This document shows positions 45,735-55,456 of a stretch of 60,000 bases of DNA, in pieces. The notes under the pieces are model-generated. The model worked only from the letters and a program-made list of their open reading frames with translations. It did not search any database and had not been told where the DNA came from. Source of the DNA: Cryptomeria japonica (Eukaryota > Streptophyta > Pinopsida > Cupressales > Cupressaceae); NCBI RefSeq assembly GCF_030272615.1, contig NC_081415.1, positions 109,204,406-109,264,405 on the forward strand. The letters are read 5' to 3'. The translations under genes were made by a program, and so were the position numbers. Position 1 is the first letter of the stretch. Each line of letters begins with the position of its first letter.

Positions 45735-46753
45735 ATGGAGAATTCCAAATTCAAGGTCAAAAAGTTTAATGACCAGAATTATTAGTTATGGAAAATGCAG
45801 ATGGAGGATTACCTGTATCAAAAGGATTTGTGGCGGCCATTGGAAGGAAAGACAAATAAACCGACCACAATGTCAGATGAAGAGTGAGACATTTTAGATA
45901 GAAAGGCACTAGGATCCATTCGATTGTGCCTTGCGCCATCTGTAGCATTCAATATAACAGAAGCAAAAACGGCTATAGATTTGATGGCAACATTGGCTAA
46001 GTTGTATGAGAAACCCTCGGCTTCGAATAAGGTATTTCTTATGAAGTGTTTATTTAATTTGAAAATGAGTGAGGGAGGATCAGTAGCGGAGCACTTAAAT
46101 GAATTTAATACAATTACCAGTCAATTGTCTTCGGTAAAAATTATATTTGCAGAAGAGGTTAGGGCTCTCTTGATTTTATGTTCTTTGCCAGAAAGCTAGA
46201 ATAGCTTGGTTATGGTTGTAAGTAACTCTGTCTCTGGTAAAAATACTTTGGTATTTGATGATATTGTTGGTGTTATCCTAAGCAAGGAAATGTGAATGAA
46301 AAGCACAGGTGAGACTCCAACATCATCAGGTAGTGTTTTGAATGTGGAGAATAGAGGAAGATCAAAGGAAAGAGGAAAAGGCCCTTGGAATGAGAAGTCA
46401 CGAGGGAAGTCAAAGAAAGGACGCTCTCAATCTAGAGGAAAGAAAGATTGCTGGTACTGCAGAAAGCCTGGTCATCTAAAGAAAGACTGTTGGTCTCAGA
46501 AAAACAAAGGAGACAAAAATGAAAATGACAATAAGGAAGCTAATATTGCAAGTAATACTTTACAAGATGCTTTAATCTTATGTTTGGATAATGTTAATGA
46601 TTCTTGGGTAATAGATTCTGGGGCTTCATTTCATGCTACACCCCATAGAAAATACTTTCTAGATTATGTTCAAGGTGATTTTGGACAGGTATATTTGGGT
46701 GATGATGAGCCCTGTCAAATTATTGGAAAAGGAAAGATAAAGATCAAGTTGTA
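45735..46753 (+). pseudogene. gag: Element H gag and protease
   Basis: The ATG at 45735 starts M-E-N-S-K-F-K-V-K-K-F, the usual N-terminus of TNT1-like gag. The CCHC knuckle C-W-Y-C-x4-H-x4-C (46450-46491) follows a Ser/Lys/Gly-rich stretch. The protease active site D-S-G-A is intact, with D at 46614-46616. Stops lie near 45783, 45885, 46197 and 46293, and a TAG ends the frame at 46752. All parts are in one frame. Confidence 0.94.
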
Positions 46754-46825
46754 GAATGGAAATGACTAGTTTCTACAGGAGGTAAGACATGTTCCTAATT
46801 TAAGAAGAAATTTAATTTCTGCAGT

Positions 46826-47883
46826 GAAGGTTGCATAGTTACCCTCTCAGACAATATGTGGAAGGTCGCTAAAGGATCATTAGTAATAGCTAAAGGTGTG
46901 AAGGTAGGCACATTATATCTATGCACAAGTAACACTTACTCTACCCTAGCTGCTACAGATAAAGTTACTACAAGGACAACAACAATAAATGTTGCAAGAA
47001 CAGATTTGATAATGTGGCACCATAGGCTTGGGCACATGAGTGAGAAAGGGATGAAAACCCTTCACTCCAAAAATCTATTGCTAGGACTAAAGAAGATTGA
47101 TTTAGAGTTCTGTGAAAACTGTGTTTATGGTAAACAGAAAAGAGTTAGATTTCTCAAGGTTGGGAAAGAGAAGAAGAGTGAGAAGTTAGAGCTTGTACAT
47201 TCAGATGTATGGGGACTGGCTCAGGTATCATCTATTGGTGGCTCTTGTTATTATGTTATTTTTATTGATAACTCAACAAGAAAAACATGGGTATATTTCC
47301 TAAAACAAAAATCAGATGTTTTTGAAACTTTTAAGAAATGGAAAGCTTTGGTTGAGAATGAGACAGGAAAAAAGTTGAAGTGTCTCAGATTGGATAATGG
47401 AGGTGAGTATTGCAACAAAACATTTGAAGATTACTGCTCCTTAAATGGGATTTGAAAGCAAAAGATAGTTCCAGGAACTCCACAGGAAAATGGTGTGTCA
47501 GAGAGAATGAATAGGACTATCATGGAACGTGCGAGGAGCATGAGATTGCATGCTGGATTGCCCTTACATTTTTGGGAAGATGTTGTACATACTACTGTCT
47601 ATTTGATAAATAGAGGACCTTCAACCCCTTTGGATGGTGGTATTCTAGAGGAGGCATGGACTGGTAAAAAGGTAAATTATTCTTTTCTAAAAACTTTTGG
47701 TTGTGAAGCTTTTGTCCATGTTGATAAAGAAAATAGGAACCAAGCTTGATGCTAAATCTCAGAAATGTACCTTCATTGGATATGGGATAGATGAATATGG
47801 CTATTGGTTATGGGATTTTGAAAATAAGAAAATAACTAGAAGTAGAGATGTTATATTCAATGAGAAGGTTATGTATAAAGAAT
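46826..47883 (+). pseudogene. Element H integrase
   Basis: After a deletion near 46824 shifts frame, the N-terminal zinc part shows H-R-L-G-H-M-S-E-K-G (about 47022-47050) and C-E-N-C-V-Y-G-K (47110). The core shows H-S-D-V-W-G (about 47200), I-D-N-S-T-R (usual D-D; about 47262), L-D-N-G-G-E-Y (47392) and S-E-R-M-N-R (47498). A TGA at 47453 replaces an expected R, and a one-base shift occurs near 47745. The C-terminal F-I-G-Y-G and R-S-R-D-V motifs are present (47770-47850). Confidence 0.92.
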
Positions 47884-48062
47884 AGATGCAGGAAAAGAAG
47901 CATGAATAGGACAAACAAGAATATGTGGTGTTGGATTAAATTCCTGAAAATGAAATGCCACAGGTACCTGATGCTTAGCAACAACAGATTGTCCCACAAA
48001 CTCTTGCAAGTGTTAGACATTCTACGAGGACATGTAGACCCCCTGAAATATTTTCTTCTTCT

Positions 48063-48743
48063 TTGTATTCTATTTTATTAATGGATTTTGGTGAACCAGG
48101 AGAATATGAAGAAGCAATGCAAGTGGATGTCAAACAACAGTGGCAGCTAGGCATGAAAGAGGAGATGGACTCCTTGATGAAAAATAAGACTTGGGACTTA
48201 GTCCCTTTACCTACAAAAAAAATAGCCTTGCCTAACAAATGGGTTTATTAGCTGAAGGAGGAGGAAGGAGGTCAGAAAAGATATAAGGCTAGACTTGTGG
48301 TAAAAGGTTTTACACAGATAAAGGGTATAGATTATGATGAAATATTTTTTCCAGATGTAAAAATGACTTCAATTAGAACTGTGCTAAGTCTTGTGGCTGC
48401 AGATGATTTACATCTTGAACAATTAGATGTCAAAACAACTTTTCTCCATGGAGATTTGGAGGAGGAAATTTACATGTTGCAACCACAGGGATATGAGGTC
48501 AAAGGTAAGGATAACTTGGTGTGCAGGTTGAAGAAAAGTCTATATGGCCTAAAGCAAGCACCCCGACAATGGTATTTAAAATTTGATAGTTTCATGGCTG
48601 AACACGGTTATCATAGATGTCATTCTGATCATTGTGTATATTTTAAGAGATTTGATAATGGCAGTTATATTATCCTGTTGCTTTATGTTGATGACATGCT
48701 TGTTGCTGGGTCTAACATGCAACATATAAATGATCTTAAATAG
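48063..48743 (+). pseudogene. Element H reverse transcriptase
   Basis: Copia RT motifs: W-D-L-V-P-L-P (48192), K-A-R-L-V-V-K-G (48288), L-D-V-K-T-T-F-L-H-G (48420), [11 protein letters not shown] (48540) and an intact Y-V-D-D at 48684-48695. A TAG at 48249 replaces a residue after K-W-V-Y, and a TAG ends the stretch at 48741. The catalytic box is preserved, unlike in element D. Confidence 0.95.
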
Positions 48744-48764
48744 AAATTAACCAGGTCATTTGCT

Positions 48765-49616
48765 ATGAAGGATTTGGGTGCAGCTAAGAAAATTCTCGGT
48801 ATGAGGATTACACGAGATAGGAAAAATAGAACCTTGAATTTGTCCCAAAGTGAGTATATAAAGAAGGTGTTGAAAAGATTTAACTTGGCTAGTCATTTCA
48901 AATTGACTAAGGAGATGTGCCCAAAGGCACAGGAAGAGGTTAATAAAATGTCTAACATCTCATATTCATTAGCTGTTGGCAGTCTGATGTATGCAATGGT
49001 ATGCACAAGGCCAGATATTGCACATGCAGTGGGAGTTGTGAGAAGGTTTATGAGTAATCCGGGTAGGGAACATTGGAATGCTATGAAATGGATTCTTCAA
49101 TATTTGAAAGGAACTACTACAGAGGCATTATGTTTCAAAGGATCTAATGCTACTCTAAGTAGATTTGTTGACTTTGATTTGGCAGGTGATATTGATTCAC
49201 AGAGGAGTACTACAGGGTATGTTTTTACTATAGGGGAAACTGCAGTCAGTTGGATTTCTAGGCTGTAAAAGGTTGTTGCACTTTCAACCACTGAAGCTGA
49301 GTATGTTGCTGCTACAGAAGCCAGCAAGGAGATGATTTGGTTGCAATGTTTTTTGGAGGAATTGGGTCAGACATAAGAGGATAACCCATTGTATACTGAT
49401 AGAGAGAGTGCCATTCATCTTGTGAAGAACTCTACTTTTCATTCAAGGACAAAGCACATTCAGCTCAGGTACCACTTCATCTGGACTATTTTGGAGGAGG
49501 GTCAGTTATGACTTGAGAAGATTCACACAAGTGAGAATCCTGTTGATATGTTCACAAAGGCAGTTCCACAGGGGAAGCTGATTTCTTCATCAGTTTCTAT
49601 TGGTCTTCTTGATTAA
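48765..49616 (+). pseudogene. Element H RNase H and pol C-terminus
   Basis: It carries on in the RT frame: M-K-D-L-G connection, V-G-S-L-M-Y-A-M (48975), D-F-D-L-A-G-D (49170), S-T-T-E-A-E-Y-V-A (49285), and the end H-I-Q-L-R-Y-H-F with D-M-F-T-K-A (49455-49560). Stops lie at 49266, 49374 and 49509. The frame ends with TAA at 49614-49616, the usual copia length. Confidence 0.93.
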
Positions 49617-49693
49617 TAATTGCGGAATTTATACCAGTTGAGTCCTAGTGTTTTATCCAGCAGATGTTGCATGTATAGTGGTGTCATGTAGTA

Positions 49694-49791
49694 TCAATCT
49701 CCAAGTGGGAGATTTTTCGGTGTGGAGCTTGATCAGTCTCCAAGTGGGATATTTTTTGATGTGGAGCCTGATTAGTCTCCAAGTGGGAGAT
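49694..49791 (+). promoter_or_regulatory. Element H repeated polypurine tract
   Basis: TCTCCAAGTGGGAGAT occurs three times (about 49699, 49736, 49776), each followed by a TGTGGAG-like word except the last, which adjoins the LTR. The middle copy reads GGGATAT. Confidence 0.85.
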
Positions 49792-50224
49792 TGTTGAAAT
49801 GTGGTGACTAATCAGCAAAGTACTGTACACTTAGCACGTATCCTCGCTGGGGTCCGGGGCTGGGCCGGGCCCTGGGTAGGGGTTCGGGGGCGGGAGCCCC
49901 CGAGAAATTTTTTTTGGGGGGTATTTTTTGTTGATGAAAACCAACATTGTAATTAAACCCTAAAAAGGCCGACTTTGTTTGTTGCCCTAAAAATGCATGT
50001 TATAAGCAGCTGGGATGCTTAAGGCATTGTAAGGTTGATGTACTATTTTTTCTGGATAATAAGAAAGATTGGACAACTGTGTATGGTGGATGTAACCCAT
50101 TCTGGGTGAACCACATTAAATCTCTGTGTTATCTGTGTCCTGTTTTATTTCTTTATCTTTTGTATTTAAATCTACATATAATTGTTAGTTCATATTTGCT
50201 TCAGATCTGCTTGAAACCCTAACA
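49792..50224 (+). repeat. Element H 3' LTR
   Basis: 433 bp, collinear with 45243-45674, ending CCTAACA before TATAT. Confidence 0.95.
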
Positions 50225-50229
50225 TATAT

Positions 50230-51178
50230 AGGCCAATTAAGATTAGATTATTTTGTGGTAGAAAAGATATAGGTAGATATATGGACATGGCGATGGAAAT
50301 GTAAATGTAATATGATGCAAAATTATTCAGACAGATCATGTATGTGAGGAAATTATTGTAAGGGTTATTTTGGCAAGGGTTTCAGACTGGAACAGACATA
50401 CTGTAAATTGGAACTATATTCTAGCATAGATGATGCTATATTAGTAGTTCACACTTCTTCGGATTGTAGTCTGGAATTTATATGTAGTCACTGAGGCTCC
50501 TATTGTGGTTGAGCAGTGTGCTCTAGGTTGTAAGCCTTCTTGCAAGTGCAAGCCCCTCATATTATAGTTTGGAATTTATATGTAGTCACTAAGGCTTAGA
50601 CTCCTATTGTGATTGAGTAGTGTGCTCTAAGCTGTAAGCCTTCTTGCAAGTACAAGCCCCTCATATTATGTAATATCTCTTCATATGGCCAGTGAATTTA
50701 TTGTGGGTCAGAAATCCCATTGTGGTTTTTCCTCTTTGAGGTTTTCCACATATAAATCTATGTTATGATTCTCATTTATATGTTTGGCTTATTGATTGCT
50801 TTACTTCTTTCAATTTTGTATGTACCAATATATGTGTAGTCACTGAGGCTCCTATTACGATTTAGTAGTGTGCTCTAGGTTGTAAGCCTTCTTACAAGTG
50901 CAAGCCCCTCATATTATGTAATATCTCTTCATATGGCCAGTGAATTGATATTGTGGGTCACAAATCCCATTATGGTTTTTCCTCTTTAAGGTTTTCCACA
51001 TATAAATCCGTGTGTTATGGTTCTCATTTATATGTTTGGCTTATTGATTGCTTTACTTCTTTCAATTTTGTATGTACCGGTATACTGGTTGGTGTATGAA
51101 TGTTTTAATAAGGCTAAAATCTACTATTTTGGTATAACACTGATTCACCCCCCCTCTCAGTGTTATTGGTTTCCAACA
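50230..51178 (+). repeat. Element F 5' LTR, second part
   Basis: This completes the F LTR (about 1.25 kb in all), ending TTCCAACA after the C-rich CACCCCCCCTCTCAG block (51147-51160). Confidence 0.8.
50483..51080 (+). repeat. Tandem duplication inside element F LTR
   Basis: A unit starting TGTAGTCACTGAGGCT begins at 50483 (short, ~98 bp), 50581 (~253 bp) and 50834 (~250 bp). The two long units are close to 95 percent identical. Confidence 0.85.
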
Positions 51179-51180
51179 GT

Positions 51181-51192
51181 TGGTATCAGAGT
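51181..51192 (+). promoter_or_regulatory. Element F primer binding site
   Basis: TGGTATCAGAGT follows the LTR by 2 bp. It matches the initiator-Met site except for the last base (C to T). Confidence 0.8.
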
Positions 51193-51246
51193 GTTGTGCC
51201 TCAAAGGAAGTTTAATAGCTTGAGGAAGATCCTAAAACCAGAATCC

Positions 51247-52184
51247 ATGAATATGGCTTTGGAGAAGCAACTTGAGATGACACTTGAAGATTATGATGCT
51301 GAAAGGTTAAATAACTTAAAGCTACAACATGAATTGAATTTAGCTAAGGAATTCATTCTTATCCTACAAGAGAGGCTATCATCTATTCAAGTAAGAAGGA
51401 AGGAACTTTTGTGAAATCAAGATGATGAAGAGAAAGATGCACTTAAGGAACAATGTCAGAAATTGAGTCAAGAAAATATGGTTATAAAGAATGAAATGAA
51501 AATTATAACTATGAGAATATCTAAGGAGATTGAGGATAGAAAGAAAAAGGAAGAAAATCTTGTTGTATCCTTGAAGAACAAATTTGAAGAATGTGGCAGG
51601 TTGGCTCATGAAAATGATATGTTGAGAACTGATTTGATACAATCTCAGAGTAATGAGAAAGAGATTGGGAGACAAATGACATTACTAAGAGAAGACTTAA
51701 CTACTACAAGTGAAAGAAAAATTCAAGATCAGCTGAACACAACTTGATGAGTTATTGAAGAGACAAAGGTAGATTAGAGATTCCAGTGGACTTGGATTTG
51801 AGCAAGGATAGAGTTTCGATACTACTAATGAAGATCAAAACCATAAGGCATCGATAAGATAATTCAATGCTTATAAATTCAATGGTAGATGTTTTGTTTA
51901 TTATGGATTTGGTCACATGGCTAGGAAATGTAGAAATAGAGCAAATCAAAACCCTAATTCAGCTCTCGGTAAATGTTCTAAATGTAATAAATTTGGTCAT
52001 AAGACAAAAGATTGCAGAATGAATGTAAAATGATATGCTTGTGGAAAATTTGGACATATGGCTAATCAATGCAGATCAAGCAATTTTACCAGTTTTAGCA
52101 AAGCAATTCAGAAGAACAATGTTACATGTTATGCATGCAATGAAGTTGGACATATTGCTAAGTTCTATAGAAGTAGAAATTAAC
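51247..52184 (+). pseudogene. Element F ORF1: coiled-coil and CCHC gag-like protein
   Basis: The ATG at 51247 opens a Lys/Glu/Leu-rich coiled coil, with words shared with E (N-x-K-L, E-I-E-D-R-K-K-x-E, H-E-N-D-M-L-R-T-D-L). A stop lies at 51412, a stop cluster near 51745, and a frameshift follows. Knuckles continue in another frame: C-F-V-Y-x4-H-x4-C (about 51892-51930), C-S-K-C-N-K-F-G-H (about 51974), Y-A-C-G-K-F-G-H (about 52036) and C-Y-A-C-N-E-V-G-H (about 52128). Two have lost one cysteine. The arrangement is that of E ORF1. Confidence 0.78.
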
Positions 52185-52576
52185 TAGTTAGTAGTTGGAA
52201 ATCCATCTGGTATCTAAGGCAGATGCCTTAGGGGTAGGCAAAATTCATGAAGATGTTGCTTATGCCCCGAGAAGAGGTTCTAGAAGATGTTCCAGATATT
52301 GGAGAGGATTATCCAGCATGGATATGTTCTGAGCAAGATCTAGTATCTTTCACTGGCAGTCATTTATGCCAATAAAAGATTAGGGTTTTTCTCAAATGTT
52401 AAAGGTTGAATACACTTCCTTGTTAATCACCCTACATTTTAGAGCAATTTTAGAGTGACTTAGTGTGATCAAAGGCTATTAAGAGGGAATTAGATTTCTT
52501 GAGCAATTTCACTGACGTGAGGAAGGATTTGTTGAAGGTTTTCACCAAGAGAAATCAAAGGTATTTATCTTAAAAT

Positions 52577-54668
52577 ATGGAAGCGGGATCATCTTCTATT
52601 CCTATTTTTGTTGCAAACCCAACTGTTGTGGAGGTCAATGACTGCCCCAGGCCAATTTTCAAGCAATATCCACATGTGGCTACCTTGGAAGATTTGGTTG
52701 CAGCATTTTCTCACATTCCAAAAGGAGTTGTGTATGTAAAGGATGTTAGGGCATATATTCATTGTCATATCGAGGACTTGGGAACTTCATAAATCAAGGG
52801 AATGTATATGAGTGAGATAATGGGAGAATCTAGAAAGATCAAACCAACAATACCAACATATTCAAGATCTAGGGTTTACAAACATTCTGGAAATTCTGAA
52901 GTTTGAGGATGAGATAATTAGATATGTACTAAGAAGAGTACATGGGGAATTTATATGGTTGGACAGACCTTACAAGATCACCAAGGAAACCATTCGGGCA
53001 ATTACTAGTTTACCATCGATAGGGAGTTACCCATACAAGAAAGTTTCAAATGATTTCATGAGGAATATCCGTGGTGCTACATCTGAAAAAAGATCCATGA
53101 AGGTGAGCACTATCACCAACATAGACATCAAATTTGGTAGCATGATTATTGTATATAAGGTAACTCAGTCAAACCAACTGAATTTTATTTCCAGTTCATG
53201 TATTTTGGCTACATACAAAATGATGAGAGATAATGTAAAGTTAGATCTATGCGGTTGGATTTTTGATGAGTTATTAATAAACTTAGGGAAGATTAAGGTG
53301 AGAAGAAGGGTACTTTCCAATATGGGAACTTGTTAGTTTGCCTAAAGTTGTATTTTCTGAATGATACACCCAGTTCTAGCAAGAGACAACGCGATTTGGA
53401 CATTCCAATAGGAAGAAAATTGAAACAATCAATTGCTGCATTAGGAAACCAGAGAGATGATGAAGTATAGGGTTATTTTAAGGCATTTCAAAAATATATG
53501 AGGTCTAGAGTAAGGGTACCTGAGCATATTGTAGAAAAGTACTCTACCGACATATGTTTTATGGTAAAGAAGGATGAGACTCTTATGGAAGTAGTTAAGC
53601 CCCAAAATATTTGGATTGAGGAAATGGGCTATGAGGTAGATGCATTGATTCTAGATGCCTATGCAAAAATACTAATTGATGCAGAAATCGATGAGGCAGA
53701 GAAGCCCTGTGGTACTACATAGCAAAAAGCTCAAGAGGTCGAAACAAAGTTAAACCGGAAGAAAAGAGAGAAGAAGGAAGGAAAAGGAAGTAAATTTGTG
53801 CATATGGTCTCAAAGGATATTCAAGCATTGATTGATGTTATTCCAGAGAAAGGTAGAAAGAGGAAGGATCTGGAAGTTCATATTGAGCCTATTATTGAAT
53901 CTGAATCAGAGGATGACACACTGTTAGCATTCAAAAGGGTTGCTAGGAAGAAACTAGAGGAAACAAAGGCAAAGCAAAGAAGCAACTAGTTAGGAAGGTC
54001 ACAATCAAGCTAGTGACACAGAAGCAAGCACCTAAAGCTACACCTGTAGCTACATTTGGTAGTGTCAAGAGGAGGAAGAAGAATGACACTAATTCTAGTA
54101 AGGATCCACCTAAAACTTGTGCAAAATTGGTAGATGAAATCACTAAAGATGGCATGTTGAAGAATGTTCAATTCTATTATGAAAATTTAGAGAATGATGA
54201 AAAGAGAGAGATGGAGGAAGCAGTCCTATTGTACTTGGACATTTATAAGAAATCTTTAATAGAGATAGAAAATCAAATGTCGGCTGAGTTATATAACATA
54301 TTGGATGCTAGAAGATTATCATCTATGAAAGAAGATAAACACATTAAAACTCAAGAACTATTATCTATCTGTGTTACTATAGCCCTGGATGAAATGGAAA
54401 AGACACTTGAGGAGGCAGACAAGAAAGTTTTCAATAGAAAACATAGGATAACTAGCCTGATGCTAGGGAGAGTGAATGAAGTAATAAAGGAAACTCAAAA
54501 AGCATGGATTTTATTTTTGGGAGAAAATAGAGGATTCTTTACTTCACTAGAAATCAAGAAAGAAACTGTAGATACCTTAGTTGAAGGCAAAGGAAAGGGG
54601 ATTATGGGTACTTCATCCTTATTTATGAAAAACAATAAGATAGTGGAAACCGAGTCACCGGTAAATAC
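52577..54668 (+). pseudogene. Element F ORF2: unknown protein, 3' end cut by element B
   Basis: The ATG at 52577 (M-E-A-G-S-S-S-I-P) is followed by N-P-T-V-V-E-V, C-P-R-P-I-F, I-P-K-G-V-V and I-H-C-H-I-E-D-L-G, as in E. Further matches: R-V-H-G-E-F-I-W-L-D with K-I-T-K-E-T (52938-52990), K-K-V-S-N-D, G-A-T-S-E-K-R-S-M-K-V, L-C-G-W-I-F-D-E-L, then L-D-I-Y-K-K and G-R-V-N-E-V (54236-54490). At least three frameshifts and several stops occur. The insertion of B removes the C-terminal third from this window. Confidence 0.78.
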
Positions 54669-55456
54669 TGTAGACACCTAAAATTGTCATGTCTAATTAA
54701 ATAAATATCTTTATTTATTTAATTATTTTAAGCCTAATTCTTCTATTAATTGAATAAATCTTTATTTATTTAATTAATTCATTTAACCTCTTCTAGCCTT
54801 ATTTCTCATTTAAATAAATACATTTATTTATTTAAATTGCCTCTTTCTTAATTAAATAAATATTTTATTTATTTAATTGATCCCACTTCCTCTATTAATT
54901 AAATAAATCTTTATTTATTTAATTAATTCATTAGCCTTTTCTATCTATGACACATGTCATTCATCTCTTAATTCCTACACTACATACTCTCTCATTATTT
55001 TCTTATTTCCTGTACCTACCCTCTAATCATAGCCGACCATTTATCTTTTACACCTCTCAATCTTATCCCTCTATTTCTTATAGTATCTTCTATATAAGGA
55101 GATGCTTCCTTCATTATCAACCCTAATCAATCTATCTGAATCAAGTCTTCTAGCATTCAAACTTTCATATGCAATCAAGGCTACTTGCAACCACATTTCC
55201 GTTCTTTGTTGAGCTCTTGTGCACACATAAAATCTGAGAGCAAACATATCAAGCAAGATCATTGGAGATAGGAAGAATGGAGATCCAAACCCTATTGGAC
55301 ATGTGATGGTATAACCTTTGTGATTTCATTTGATTTGCATTGCCTTAGGTAATCTTCATATGTTATGGTGGATCTTTGTTGTTGTTAGGCTAGGGTTTTT
55401 GTAGTTGAATTCATTTAGTCTTTCAATATTGTTGTTATCCATTTTCACCATAAACA
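54669..55456 (+). repeat. Element B 5' LTR
   Basis: 788 bp, TGTAGACACC to CCATAAACA, with the AT-palindrome array (54692-54940) and TATA box (55091-55100). It is collinear with 15797-16572. Confidence 0.95.
54692..54940. repeat. AT palindrome array in element B U3
   Basis: Five units equivalent to those at 15820-16055, each TTAAATAAAT facing ATTTATTTAA. They are kept in number and spacing between the two copies. Confidence 0.85.

Larger units (their letters stand above)
45243..50224 (+). mobile_element. Element H: TNT1-like Ty1/copia retrotransposon
   Basis: 4,982 bp with a perfect TATAT duplication (45238-45242 and 50225-50229). LTRs are 45243-45674 and 49792-50224, with about 30 differences. 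The order is gag, protease, integrase, RT, RNase H on the plus strand. The gag start, the S-H-H/S-F-H-A-T-P protease context and the M-S-E-K-G-M/L integrase block resemble tobacco TNT1-94. Two frameshifts and more than ten stops make it inactive. Confidence 0.96.
44940..54668 (+). mobile_element. Element F: third ORF1/ORF2 LTR element, 5' part
   Basis: It starts TGTTGTCATTG at 44940 inside the copia relic. Its 5' LTR is split by element H. It holds a primer site (51181), ORF1 and ORF2, and is cut by element B at 54669, so its 3' LTR lies outside the window. The expected duplication would be CAATA (44935-44939). It is the most decayed in ORF1 but keeps clear ORF2 homology to E. No pol domain is seen. 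Confidence 0.82.
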
